Assembly: GCF_003073135.1 (NCBI RefSeq)
Contig: NZ_PGDQ01000006.1
Coordinates: 248,001-312,000, forward strand
Direction: 5' to 3'
Length of the DNA: 64,000 bases
Source of the DNA: Euzebya rosea
GTDB lineage: Bacteria; Actinomycetota; Nitriliruptoria; Euzebyales; Euzebyaceae
The notes under the pieces were generated by a model. The model was given only the letters and a program-made list of their open reading frames with translations. It made no database searches and had not been told where the DNA came from. Position numbers and translations under genes: made by a program. Shown here piece by piece: positions 22,181 to 30,532 of the stretch (its first letter is position 1; each line of letters opens with the position of its first letter).

Positions 22181-22978
22181 TCACGCCGTGCGGGCCATCC
22201 GCTCGGCCAGCGCCAGGTAGCGAGTGTCGTCCACCGGGACGAAGCGGCGCAGCTGTGCCTCGGCCAGCTCGGCCCGCACCGCGGTGACGCGGTCGGCGGT
22301 CAGCAGCGCCCGACGAACGGCTGACCGCACGGCCGGGGCGAGCCCGGTCCGGGCAACAACCGGCTGCACCGGATGGGGGCCGAGGGCCGCGATGGCGACG
22401 AGGTCGAGCTCGGGGTCACGACGGCTGACGCGGTGCCACACCGTGGAGTCGATGGCCGCAGCCTCCACCGCACCAGCGCACAGCAGCTGGAGGGATCGCA
22501 GGTGCGAGCCCGACCGGACGAAGTCCACCGCGTCGACGTCGATGCCCTCCTGCACGAGGGCGAGGCGGAGGCTGTGGTAGCCGCTCAGGCTGACGTCGTC
22601 GTTGTAGGCGATGCGGCGTCCCGGTAGCTCGGCGAGGGTCGCCGGGCCCCCCGGTCCCACCACGACATCGCCGAAGTAGACGGGCTGCCCCTTGCTCCGC
22701 GGGTCGAGCGGCACCCACGCGGCACCCACCAGGCGGATCGGCGGATCGGGGACGGCGGTCAGCCACACCCACGACGTCGCGCACACGAACGCCACGTCGA
22801 CCTCGCCGCTGCTGAACGGCTCGGGCTCGCCGGCCCGGGGCCCCGACCGAGTGGCGTCGAACGACAGGTCGACCGCACGGCCCAGCGAGGCCGCCAGGTG
22901 GTCCGCCAGCGCCTCGAAGAGCGAGGCGGGGATGCTCGGCGCCAGGTAGGTCCGAAGGCGCAGCGGGCGGCTCGACAC
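22181..22978 (-). CDS. PhnD-like periplasmic-binding-fold protein without signal peptide
   Basis: A 265-residue protein of the ABC phosphate/phosphonate-binding fold (PF12974-like): LRTYLAPSIPASLFEALADHLAASLGR, then GEVDVAFVCATSWVWL, GRRIAYNDDVSLSGYHSLRLAL, and AAIDSTVWHRVSRRDPEL. It has no signal peptide or lipobox and no transporter genes beside it, so it probably works in the cytoplasm as an enzyme subunit, sensor or ligand carrier. It is the last gene of a four-gene operon, 10 bp after the TPP enzyme. Ligand unknown. Confidence 0.72.
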   Translation of the reverse strand: MSSRPLRLRTYLAPSIPASLFEALADHLAASLGRAVDLSFDATRSGPRAGEPEPFSSGEVDVAFVCATSWVWLTAVPDPPIRLVGAAWVPLDPRSKGQPVYFGDVVVGPGGPATLAELPGRRIAYNDDVSLSGYHSLRLALVQEGIDVDAVDFVRSGSHLRSLQLLCAGAVEAAAIDSTVWHRVSRRDPELDLVAIAALGPHPVQPVVARTGLAPAVRSAVRRALLTADRVTAVRAELAEAQLRRFVPVDDTRYLALAERMARTA

Positions 22979-22988
22979 GCCGGAGAAC

Positions 22989-24638
22989 CTACTCGCCGAC
23001 CTTGCGGGCGAACGCCTCCTCCAGCCAGCCGGCCCGCACGTCGCGGTTGACCGGGATGTGGGCCACCAACGGCTCGCGCAGGTCCACGCACTCCGCCGCC
23101 AGCGCCTTCAGGTCGTCGAGGGTGTCGATGCGCACGCCGCGGGCGCCGACCGACTCGGCGACGGCGACCAGGTCGGGCGTGGTGAACAACGACTGCTCCT
23201 CGGGCAGTCCGAGCATCCGCAGGAAGTGAAGCTCGGCGCCGTAGGCCCCGTCGTCGAACACCAGCACCAGCATCGGCACCTGCTCGCGGGCCAGCGTCTC
23301 GAGGTCGCCGAGGCCCATCATCAGCCCGCCGTCGCCGATGGCCAGCACGGTCAGCCGCTCGGGGTGGGCCACCGCCGCACCGATCGCCGACCCGAGTCCC
23401 AGCCCCACCGACCCGAAGTCGAGGGAGAACAGGAACGCCGACGGCTCGGGCACCGACAGGTAGCTCGCCGGGAACCCGCAGAAGTGGCCGCCGTCGGTGA
23501 TCAGCTGGCGGTTCGCCGGCAGCAGGGGTTCCAGCTCCGCGCAGACCGTCCGCGGGTCCAGCGCTCCCTCGGCCCCGGCGTCCTCGTGGGCTGCGCCCAG
23601 GTCGAAGGACCGCAGCCGCTCGGCCACCGCCTCGGTCCGGTAGCCGGGTCCGGCTCCGGCGACCATCTCGCGCAGCCGCGTCGCGACGAGCCGTGCGTCC
23701 CCCACGACCTGGACCGCCGCAGGGGTGTACCGCCCGACCGCCGCCGGGTCGACGTCGACGTGGATCAGCTCGGTGGGTGCGTGCAGCAGCGCCCCCGCCC
23801 GGTTGGTGAAGCTGTTCACCCCGGCGCCCAGCACGACCACGACGTCGGCGTCGGCGATCAGCTCGGCGCCCAGGGGTGTGGCGAAGCCGCCGCAGATGCC
23901 GACCGACCACGGATGCCCGTCGAACCACGACTTGCCCGGCAGCGTGGTCGCCAGCAGCGCCCCGACCTCGTCGGCCAGCGCGATCGCCGCCTCGCGGGCG
24001 TCGGCGCGGATCGCCCCTCGCCCGGCCAGCACGACCGGCCGCTCGGCGGTCCGCAGCAGCGCCGCCGCCTCGGCCAGCGCGGCCTCGTCGGGCTCGACGA
24101 CCGGTGCCGACGTCGCCTCCTGAACCCCGGCGACAGGCGACGGACCCGATGACTCCTCGTCCTGGACATCCGTCGGCATGGACAGCGCGACGGGGCCCGG
24201 CCCGCGGCGTGCACGGGCGAACGCCGCCGCCACGTCCGCGGTGGCGGTGGCCGAGGAGAACGGCTGCACCGGCACACCGGCCGCGGCCAGCAGCGCCTCC
24301 TGGTCGCAGTCCTGCGGCAGGCCGGGCACGCCGTGCGGGGTGTCGCCGGTCAGCAGCACCAGGGGGGTGCCGGCCTTCCGGGCGGAGATCAGCGCGGTCA
24401 GCGTGTTGGTCAACCCCGGACCCTGCGTGACCGAGCACACCCCGACCCGTCCGCTGGTCCGGGCATATCCGTCGGCCATCGCCAGCGCCGCCGACTCGTG
24501 GCGGGCGGCGACCATCCGCACGTCGTGCACCGACGTCAGGTGCGGGATCAGCTTGAGGTTGCCGTCGCCCATCACCCCGAAGACCTCGGTGACACCCTCG
24601 GCCACCAGCGCAGCGGCGACCGCCTCCCATGCCTTCAC
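22989..24638 (-). CDS. Thiamine pyrophosphate-dependent enzyme (acetolactate synthase / benzoylformate decarboxylase family)
   Basis: A 549-residue TPP enzyme with N-terminal pyrimidine-binding, central, and C-terminal diphosphate-binding domains. The catalytic Glu is in RHESAALAMADGYART (about residue 47). The Mg/TPP motif is IGDGGLMMGLGDLETLAREQ followed by FDDGAYG, where the usual NN of GDGx(24-27)NN is replaced by DD. Its GTG start overlaps the stop of the AhpD-like gene (GTGA). It probably decarboxylates a 2-oxo acid or carboligates, but the product cannot be named. Long frame extensions upstream are antisense or shadow sequence. Confidence 0.85.
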   Translation of the reverse strand: MKAWEAVAAALVAEGVTEVFGVMGDGNLKLIPHLTSVHDVRMVAARHESAALAMADGYARTSGRVGVCSVTQGPGLTNTLTALISARKAGTPLVLLTGDTPHGVPGLPQDCDQEALLAAAGVPVQPFSSATATADVAAAFARARRGPGPVALSMPTDVQDEESSGPSPVAGVQEATSAPVVEPDEAALAEAAALLRTAERPVVLAGRGAIRADAREAAIALADEVGALLATTLPGKSWFDGHPWSVGICGGFATPLGAELIADADVVVVLGAGVNSFTNRAGALLHAPTELIHVDVDPAAVGRYTPAAVQVVGDARLVATRLREMVAGAGPGYRTEAVAERLRSFDLGAAHEDAGAEGALDPRTVCAELEPLLPANRQLITDGGHFCGFPASYLSVPEPSAFLFSLDFGSVGLGLGSAIGAAVAHPERLTVLAIGDGGLMMGLGDLETLAREQVPMLVLVFDDGAYGAELHFLRMLGLPEEQSLFTTPDLVAVAESVGARGVRIDTLDDLKALAAECVDLREPLVAHIPVNRDVRAGWLEEAFARKVGE

Positions 24639-25234
24639 TTGCGGGCTCCCACGATGGTCGCGTCGGACCCCCACGGGGTGATCGTCCCCTCCCGCTCGTG
24701 GAAGCGATCGGGCAGCTCGTCGACCATGTCCCACGCCATCGACAGCCGGCCGTAGCCGACGTACAGGCCGATGTGCATGCCGAGCTCGACGATCTCCGGT
24801 TCGCTGTAGTGCTCGCGCAGGTCGGCGATCGTCGCGTCGCTGATCGACAGGTGGTCGCTGGCCATCAGGTCGGCGAACCGCAGCGCCGCCCGCTCGGCGT
24901 CGGTCAGGTCCGGCGCCTCCTCCGGCTGCTCCAGCGAGCAGACCAGGTCCTCGGTGACACCCGCCTCGACCCCGTCGGCGTAGCGAATCGCCATGCACGA
25001 GCGGCACTGGTTGTGGAACGCCACCCGCAGCCGGACGATCTCGATCAGCCGGGCCGGCAGGGTGCTGCGCGACCGGATCGCGCCGGTGAACCGAACGTAG
25101 GCCTCGGCCAGCTCGGGCCGGTGCGCGTAGATGCGGACGTTGCCGAGCTCCAGGTCGGTCCGCCCCTCGGGCTGCACGAGCTCGCGCAGCTCGGGGGTCC
25201 ATTCCTCCGGGGGCAGCAGGCGGATGCGGCTCAC
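24635..25234 (-). CDS. Carboxymuconolactone decarboxylase / AhpD-like protein
   Basis: A 199-residue all-helical protein of the CMD/AhpD fold. The redox motif CRSCMAIRYAD gives the CxxC and following His-like position seen in alkylhydroperoxidase AhpD-type proteins; here Ile-Arg replaces the usual His-rich turn. GTG 25234 overlaps the aldolase stop by four bases. It could act as a peroxidase with the flavin- or thiol-based enzymes, or as a decarboxylase/lactonase in an aromatic route. The coupling to aldolase and TPP enzyme genes suggests a shared pathway. Confidence 0.85.
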   Translation of the reverse strand: MSRIRLLPPEEWTPELRELVQPEGRTDLELGNVRIYAHRPELAEAYVRFTGAIRSRSTLPARLIEIVRLRVAFHNQCRSCMAIRYADGVEAGVTEDLVCSLEQPEEAPDLTDAERAALRFADLMASDHLSISDATIADLREHYSEPEIVELGMHIGLYVGYGRLSMAWDMVDELPDRFHEREGTITPWGSDATIVGARK

Positions 25235-25929
25235 GACGCGACCAGCTCGCCGAGGTCCTCGCCTGCGGCGGCCATCGCGTTCCTCGCCTTGCGCTGCACC
25301 AGGCCCCAGGTGTGGGTCAGGTAGTTGGCGCGGGTCACGAGGTCCTTCACGCGGCCGACCATCTCCTCGGGCATGTCCGGTGCCCCGGTCGGGGTGATCC
25401 GCACGTCGAGCTCCGCGGCGTACTCCAGGGTGACCATCAACGACACGGCCTGCCCGAGGTCCTCGTGGACGCAGATGGCGCCGTGGAAGGGGATCAGCAG
25501 CGTGTGGTTGCCCCCCAGGGCCGGGCCGACGGACTCGAAGTCGTCGTCGGGGCACATGGCGGTCTCGCCGGCGAAGAAGCTGGCCAGGTTGTGGTAGGTC
25601 TTCGGCGGCCGGTTCATCGCGCACAGCGCCGTGATCCACGGGCCGTGGGTGTGGACGATGGCGTGCACGTCGTCGCGCTCGGCGTAGATGCCCTGGTGGA
25701 AGTCCGCCCCCAGGCTGATCGTCCGGTCGCCGTCGACCTGGTTGCCGTCGAAGTCGATCCGCACGACGTCGTCGGGGGTGATCTCCTCGAACGTCTTGTC
25801 CAGCACGTTCATCCAGAAGGTGTCGCTGTCGGGGTCGCGCATCGACACGTGGCCACCGATCTCGGACCCCAGTCCGTAGGTGGCGAGGCCTCGGCAGGCG
25901 AGGGCGATCTGCTCGGCGGGGGAGGGCAT
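25231..25929 (-). CDS. Class II aldolase/adducin family protein
   Basis: A 232-residue zinc aldolase-fold protein (fuculose-phosphate aldolase / ribulose-5-phosphate 4-epimerase family). The ATG at 25929 is chosen because AAGGAG lies six bases upstream; an in-frame start 13 codons earlier has no such site. Zinc ligands are in IVHTHGPW and in PFHGAICVHEDL; the acidic residue is in DFHQGIYAER. It probably performs a reversible retro-aldol or a decarboxylation of a hydroxy acid. It is the first gene of the aldolase - AhpD-like - TPP enzyme - PhnD-like operon, divergent from the reductase genes. Confidence 0.85.
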   Translation of the reverse strand: MPSPAEQIALACRGLATYGLGSEIGGHVSMRDPDSDTFWMNVLDKTFEEITPDDVVRIDFDGNQVDGDRTISLGADFHQGIYAERDDVHAIVHTHGPWITALCAMNRPPKTYHNLASFFAGETAMCPDDDFESVGPALGGNHTLLIPFHGAICVHEDLGQAVSLMVTLEYAAELDVRITPTGAPDMPEEMVGRVKDLVTRANYLTHTWGLVQRKARNAMAAAGEDLGELVAS

Positions 25930-25982
25930 GACGGGCTCCTTGGACGACACCGGTGCAACGGACGACACCGCTGGCGTTCAAT

Positions 25983-25999
25983 TATGCATATGGTTAACC
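25983..25999. promoter_or_regulatory. Possible weak family 3 motif between divergent operons
   Basis: TATGCATATGGTTAACC matches 13 of 17 positions of YATGCKYATGAATATMC. It lies in the 97-bp gap between the aldolase and reductase operons. AT-rich promoter sequence is expected here, so the match could be chance. Confidence 0.3.
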
Positions 26000-26026
26000 T
26001 CAATGTCGACTCTGGGAGGATGTTCG

Positions 26027-27019
26027 ATGACGAGCTACCTGATCGCCGGTGCCGGATCGTTGGGCACTGTCTACGGTGCGGTCCTGGCGCGGGCCGGCCA
26101 CGACGTGCAGCTGCTGGCTCGCCGGGCCCACGCGGACGCCGTCACGAGCAGGGGAGGGGTGGAGCTGCGGTCCTTCGGATCCGTCGACCACCCGACCCTT
26201 CGCGCCACCCACGACCCGTCCCGCCTCGACCCCGTCGATGCGGTCGTGCTGGCCTGCAAGGCTCCCGACACCGCGGAGGTGCTGGACGGCATCGCCCACC
26301 TCGCCGACGGGGTGACGGCGGCCATGTCGATCCAGAACGGGGTGACCGCCGCCGACACGCTGGCTGGCTGGTGCGCCCCGTCCGCTGTCGTCGGGGCGGT
26401 CAGCATGGTCGGCGGCACCCTCGAGTCGCCGGGGGTCGTGGCCCACACCTTCGCCGGCCCGACCTTCCTCGGGCCGCTGGAGCCCACCGAGCCCGCCGCC
26501 GTCACCACCCTGGCCGGTGACATCGAGGGAGCCGGTTTGGAGGTCGTGACGACCGACCGCATCCGGTCCGTGGAGTGGTCCAAGCTGGTCCACGCCTCCC
26601 CCTCCATGGCCATCACCGCGCTGACCCGGCTGCCGTTCCACCGGGCGTTCGTCGTCCCCGAGCTGGCGGAGGTCTTCCTCGACCTCGTCGTCGAGGGGGT
26701 GGCCGTGGCGAGGGCCGCGGGGGTCGAGGTCGACGACTGGCCACACATCCTCCCCGTGCGGTCGCTGGCCGACATGCCGCGGGAGGAGGGGCTGGCCACC
26801 ATCCGAGCTCGCGGCGAGGCGATGGTCGAGGCCGGCATGACCGAGGTGCGGATCTCCATGCTGCAGAGCGTCGAACGGGGCCGGCCCACGGAGGTCGACG
26901 CCATCCACGGGACCCTGGCCGACTGGGCCGACCGCCTGGAGGTCGACGCCCCCGCCACGACCGTGGTGCAGCGGCTCCTGGCCGGCCTCGACCGCGTCAT
27001 CCGGGAGGAGGCGACGTGA
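26027..27019 (+). CDS. 2-dehydropantoate 2-reductase-family protein (paralogue A)
   Basis: A 330-residue ApbA/PanE-fold NADPH-dependent reductase. ATG 26027, with GGGAGGA seven bases upstream. The Rossmann motif is GAGSLG at residues 8-13; the catalytic Lys is in EWSKLVHASP, and the substrate-binding ERGRPTEVDAIHG is present. The canonical member reduces ketopantoate in pantothenate synthesis, but paralogues in catabolic clusters reduce or oxidise other hydroxy acids. It is translationally coupled (GTGA) to paralogue B. Possibly the pair forms a heterodimer. Confidence 0.87.
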   Translation: MTSYLIAGAGSLGTVYGAVLARAGHDVQLLARRAHADAVTSRGGVELRSFGSVDHPTLRATHDPSRLDPVDAVVLACKAPDTAEVLDGIAHLADGVTAAMSIQNGVTAADTLAGWCAPSAVVGAVSMVGGTLESPGVVAHTFAGPTFLGPLEPTEPAAVTTLAGDIEGAGLEVVTTDRIRSVEWSKLVHASPSMAITALTRLPFHRAFVVPELAEVFLDLVVEGVAVARAAGVEVDDWPHILPVRSLADMPREEGLATIRARGEAMVEAGMTEVRISMLQSVERGRPTEVDAIHGTLADWADRLEVDAPATTVVQRLLAGLDRVIREEAT

Positions 27020-27984
27020 GCGGCCAGCGCAGCTGGGCTGTCGTCGGCGCCGGAGCCATGGGCAGCGTCATCGGCGGCCACCTGGCGCTCGCCGGGCATC
27101 CGGTCACCCTCGTCGACGTCCGGCGGGACCACATCGACGCCATCCGGGCGCACGGGCTGGAGATGCGACGTCCAGACGGCGCCCCCTCCACCGTGGAGGT
27201 CGCCGCCACCACCGACCCGGCCGAGGACCTGTCCCCGGTCGACGTGCTGCTGTTCATGTGCAAGTCCTTCGCGACCGTCGACGCGGCCCGGTCGGTCGCC
27301 CATGCGCTGGCACCCGGGGGAGTGGCGGTCACCCTGCAGAACGGCCTGGGCAACGACCGGCGGCTGGCAGAGGTGTTCGACGTCGACCGGGTGGTCCCCG
27401 GGACGACAACCGTCGGGGCGGAATCCGTCGCGCCGGGCGTGGTGCTGATGGCCCCGGCCACCGCCGCCGGCCGGTCGATGACGGAGATGGGGCCGCCCCG
27501 AACGGTCGTCGACGGCGTGCCCGATGTGGTCGTCGACGTCGCCGCCGACCTGGTCGCGGCCGGGTTGCCCGCACGGGCCCTGCCGTCGGCCGACGGGGTC
27601 ATCTGGAGCAAGGTGGCGATGGCCGCGTCGATGGGCTGCCTGACCGCGGCGCTGCGCCGGACCGTGGCCGATGTGATCGGTGACCCGCACGCATGGTCGC
27701 TGTGGACCGACATGTTCGAGGAGGTCGTTGCGGTCGCCGCCGCAGCCGGGGTCGAGCTGGACGTCGAGGCCCTGCGCGCCCACTGCGTCGACACCTACAC
27801 GTCCGTCGGCCCGCACGTCACGTCCATGGCCGCCGACGTCGTCGCGGGCCGACGGACGGAGGTCGACGCCCTGGCGCTGGGCGTGGCGGAGGAGGGGCGC
27901 CGGGTCGGCGTCCCCACGCCCGTGACCGAGACCGTCGGCCGGATCATCGCCTCCCTCGAGGCCACGTACGACCGAACCCTGTGA
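27016..27984 (+). CDS. 2-dehydropantoate 2-reductase-family protein (paralogue B)
   Basis: A 322-residue ApbA/PanE-fold protein starting at GTG overlapping the stop of paralogue A. It has its own complete Rossmann motif (GAGAMG), catalytic Lys in VIWSKVAMAAS and binding motif AGRRTEVDALALG, so neither copy is an obviously inactive subunit. The two proteins differ a lot in the middle and C-terminal halves, so the duplication is old. The SnoaL gene 37 bp downstream is probably in the same transcript. Confidence 0.87.
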   Translation: MSGQRSWAVVGAGAMGSVIGGHLALAGHPVTLVDVRRDHIDAIRAHGLEMRRPDGAPSTVEVAATTDPAEDLSPVDVLLFMCKSFATVDAARSVAHALAPGGVAVTLQNGLGNDRRLAEVFDVDRVVPGTTTVGAESVAPGVVLMAPATAAGRSMTEMGPPRTVVDGVPDVVVDVAADLVAAGLPARALPSADGVIWSKVAMAASMGCLTAALRRTVADVIGDPHAWSLWTDMFEEVVAVAAAAGVELDVEALRAHCVDTYTSVGPHVTSMAADVVAGRRTEVDALALGVAEEGRRVGVPTPVTETVGRIIASLEATYDRTL

Positions 27985-28021
27985 ACCCCGAACCCCCACA
28001 CCCAAGAGGAGCCACGAAGCC

Positions 28022-28447
28022 ATGAACGTCGAGGACCGCCTGCTGGCCATGGACCTGCTGCACCGCTACGGCCACTGCTACGACCAGGGCGACATCGACG
28101 CCATGGCCGAGTGCTTCACCGAGGACGCAACCTTCACCATCAACGGGTCCGTCGGTGCGATGCCGACCGCGATCGAGGGACGGGAGGCGATCCGCCAGGC
28201 GATGGGCGAGCGGCGGGCCGCCACCGCCCACGCCCAGCGCCGCCACATCATCACCAACGTCGTCCTCGACCCCGTCGACGGCGACCCCGACCGCATCCGC
28301 GCCGCCAGCTACCTGCTGGTCGGCTCGACGGAGGACGGCACCCTGCACCTGCCCTCGACCGGCCGCTACACCGACGTGCTGGCCCGCGCGGGTGACGGCT
28401 GGCTGATCGCCGAACGGGTCCTGACCCTGGACTCCACGATCGGCTAG
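28022..28447 (+). CDS. SnoaL/NTF2-like protein
   Basis: A 141-residue NTF2-fold protein. The Tyr/His/Asp-rich start (LLHRYGHCYDQGDIDAMAECFTEDATF) matches the SnoaL_4 group that includes ring-hydroxylating dioxygenase small-subunit relatives and aromatic hydratases. The motif IEGREAIRQAMGERR and the sequence AHAQRRHIITNVV follow. ATG 28022 with AAGAGGAG upstream. It ends the reductase operon; a hairpin follows at 28448. Function unknown. Confidence 0.8.
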   Translation: MNVEDRLLAMDLLHRYGHCYDQGDIDAMAECFTEDATFTINGSVGAMPTAIEGREAIRQAMGERRAATAHAQRRHIITNVVLDPVDGDPDRIRAASYLLVGSTEDGTLHLPSTGRYTDVLARAGDGWLIAERVLTLDSTIG

Positions 28448-28475
28448 GCCGTGCCGGGCGTCCGCCGGCCACGGC
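28448..28475 (+). terminator. Hairpin terminator after the reductase-SnoaL operon
   Basis: GCCGTG (28448-28453) pairs with CACGGC (28470-28475) with an inner CCGG/CCGG pairing, followed by TCGTTCGGTTT. Confidence 0.6.
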
Positions 28476-28507
28476 TCGTTCGGTTTGAGGGCGGGTAATC
28501 CTCCAGC

Positions 28508-28759
28508 ATGATCGGATTCCTCATCGCTGGCCTCGTCATCGGAGCCCTGGCCCGGCTCTTCACCCGCGGACGCCAGGGCCTCGGCCTCGGCGCAACCCTC
28601 CTGCTCGGGGTCGTCGGTTCCGTGATCGGTGGGCTCCTCGCCAACCTCATCGGGACCGGCTCGATCTTCGAGCTGAACATCATCGGGTTCATCGCCTCGG
28701 TCGTCGCCGCCGTCCTGCTGCTCGGCGTCGTCCAGGGCGCCTCGGGCAAGCGCGCATGA
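28508..28759 (+). CDS. GlsB/YeaQ/YmgE-family small membrane protein
   Basis: An 83-residue protein with three hydrophobic helices and the Gly-rich pattern of the transglycosylase-associated (GlsB/YeaQ/YmgE) family: GFLIAGLVIGALARL at the start, LLLGVVGSVIGGLLANLIG in the middle. These proteins are abundant stress-induced membrane proteins in many bacteria; their molecular role is not clear. It stands alone between a terminator and a bidirectional hairpin, unrelated to the catabolic genes. Confidence 0.88.
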   Translation: MIGFLIAGLVIGALARLFTRGRQGLGLGATLLLGVVGSVIGGLLANLIGTGSIFELNIIGFIASVVAAVLLLGVVQGASGKRA

Positions 28760-28765
28760 CACCCC

Positions 28766-28790
28766 GCCGCCGGGGTCAACCCCCGGCGGC
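28766..28790. terminator. Bidirectional hairpin terminator
   Basis: A perfect 10-bp stem (28766-28775 with 28781-28790) encloses a five-base loop. It lies between the small membrane protein gene and the convergent flavoprotein gene and runs over the latter's last codons. Confidence 0.75.
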
Positions 28791-30341
28791 TGCCGCCCCC
28801 GCCCGGCGCCCGAACACCAGCGCCGGGCCGATGGTCCCGCCCGCACCCGGGTAGGCCATGCCGAGCGGGCTGGCCGCGGCGTTGCCGGCGGCGAACAGCC
28901 CTTCGATCGGTCCGCCCGCCACGTGCTGGACCCGACCGTCGACGTCGGTACGGGGGCCGCCCTTGGTGCCCAGCGTCCCCGGGATCACCCGTACGGCGTA
29001 CAGGGGCCCGTCATCGAGCGGACGCAGGGTCGGCTGGTCCAGACTTCGGTCGCCGACGAACCGGTCGTAGGCCGAGCGGCCACGTCCGAAGACGGGGTCC
29101 TCGCCACGGGTCGCGGCCTCGTTGAACGCCGCGACGGTCGCCGACAGCGAGGCCGGGTCGACGTCGATGGCCGCCGCCAGCCCCTCCACCGTGTCGGCGC
29201 GGACGAGCCAGCCGGGGTCCGGTTCGCCGGGCATCAGCGGCCCGATGGGATAGGTCCGCCGGTAGCCGCCGTCGACGACCAGCCACGACGGGTCCCGCGT
29301 GAAGCCGAACGCGCCCGGGTCGAAGTCGTGCAGGGACCGGCCGACGTCGTTGTAGTTCTGCGCCTCGTTGGCGAATCGCTGCCCGCGGCCGTCGACCATG
29401 ATGGCGCCCGGACGGGATCGCTCCGCCAGCAGCAGGCGGTGCAGCGGCGCCCCCTCCACCTGCTCGCCGGGGATCGCCATCGCGGGGCACCACCACGCCT
29501 CGGACATGTTGCCCAGCGCCGCCCCGGCCGCCATGGCCATCCGCAACCCGCCACCCGTCGCCCCGGGTGCGCCGGTCGGTGCGGGGGAGGGATGGCGCAG
29601 GAACGCCCTGGCCAGCGCCGGATCCCGCTCGAACCCGCCGGTGCACAGCACGACCGAGCCATCGACCACCTCACCCGAGGGCAACGTCACCCCGACGACA
29701 CGGTCGCCCTCGCGCCGCAGTCCCTCGGCGGGTGCCTCGGTCCGCACGTCGACACCCCCCCGCTGCACCGCCGCCAGCAGGCTCGCGACGACCGCGGCGC
29801 CCATCGTCAGCACCCCCTCCTGCTGGCGGCGGGTCAACACCTTTCGGTCCAGGGCGTTGGCGATGATCTCGTGCTGGGTCATCGGCAGTCGCCACGACAG
29901 CGGCGGCCGCACCAGCGCGGCGACGTCGTCGGCGGGCGCGAACGGCATCGGCTCGAGCGACCGGCCGCCCTCGCGCCCGCCGGGCAGCTCGCAGTGGTAG
30001 TCGGGGTACCCCAGGGCCACCCACTCGTGATCGGTCGCCGCCTGCACCCATCTCGCCGTCGCCCCGGCGTCGGCGACGAAGGTGTCGACCAGGTCCTCGT
30101 CGACGTCGCCCAGCGCGAGCCCGCGCAGGTACCGCCGCGCGTCTGCGGCGGTGTCGGGGAACCCGGCGGCCTCAGCCAGGTCGTTGGCGGGCAGCCACGC
30201 CACACCGCCCGACAGGGCGGTGGTCCCGCCGACGCTCGCGGTCGACTCCAGCAGCGTGACTGCAGCCCCCTCTCCCGCGGCGGACAGCGCGGCCGCGAGG
30301 CCAGCGGCCCCCGACCCGACGACGACGACGTTGTTGCCCAT
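28776..30341 (-). CDS. KstD-like FAD-dependent dehydrogenase
   Basis: A 521-residue flavoprotein. ATG 30341 begins MGNNVVVVGSGAAGLAAAL, with AGGAG upstream; a 17-codon N-terminal extension is unlikely. It carries the GGTTALSGGVAWLP motif and C-terminal AAGNAAASPLGMAYPGAG with GTIGPALVFGRRAG, matching the 3-ketosteroid Delta1-dehydrogenase end including the conserved Tyr-Pro-Gly. It is a paralogue of the flavoprotein at 18517. It is divergent from an acyl-CoA dehydrogenase gene across a gap with two operator-like palindromes. The role is desaturation of a ketone or acyl ring; steroid specificity is not established. Confidence 0.85.
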   Translation of the reverse strand: MGNNVVVVGSGAAGLAAALSAAGEGAAVTLLESTASVGGTTALSGGVAWLPANDLAEAAGFPDTAADARRYLRGLALGDVDEDLVDTFVADAGATARWVQAATDHEWVALGYPDYHCELPGGREGGRSLEPMPFAPADDVAALVRPPLSWRLPMTQHEIIANALDRKVLTRRQQEGVLTMGAAVVASLLAAVQRGGVDVRTEAPAEGLRREGDRVVGVTLPSGEVVDGSVVLCTGGFERDPALARAFLRHPSPAPTGAPGATGGGLRMAMAAGAALGNMSEAWWCPAMAIPGEQVEGAPLHRLLLAERSRPGAIMVDGRGQRFANEAQNYNDVGRSLHDFDPGAFGFTRDPSWLVVDGGYRRTYPIGPLMPGEPDPGWLVRADTVEGLAAAIDVDPASLSATVAAFNEAATRGEDPVFGRGRSAYDRFVGDRSLDQPTLRPLDDGPLYAVRVIPGTLGTKGGPRTDVDGRVQHVAGGPIEGLFAAGNAAASPLGMAYPGAGGTIGPALVFGRRAGAAAAGG

Positions 30342-30387
30342 GGGCTCCCGGCTCCTCTGCGTCAGCGGTGCACCGGTCGGTCCCCGG

Positions 30388-30409
30388 CACAACCAAACAC
30401 TTGGTTGAT
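30388..30409. promoter_or_regulatory. Family 1-like operator (CAACCAA-N4-TTGGTTG)
   Basis: CAACCAA (30390-30396) and TTGGTTG (30401-30407) form a perfect 7-bp inverted repeat. It matches the reverse strand of the site at 62526-62545 at 15 of 20 positions and lies 46 bp upstream of the flavoprotein start. Confidence 0.55.
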
Positions 30410-30443
30410 CCTTGCACGTCGGAGCCCACGCCGTCTACGATCG

Positions 30444-30459
30444 ACTTACCAGTAAGTAA
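30444..30459. promoter_or_regulatory. Family 2 operator upstream of acyl-CoA dehydrogenase
   Basis: ACTTAC-CA-GTAAGT is a perfect inverted repeat (30444-30457). Offset by two bases it reads TTACCAGTAAGTAA, like the site at 1221. Confidence 0.5.
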
Positions 30460-30532
30460 CCAGTCGACTCCAGCACCATGCCAGAACGACCGGGCTGCCG
30501 GACGAGCCGAGGGCAGCCCGCGAGGAGCCACC

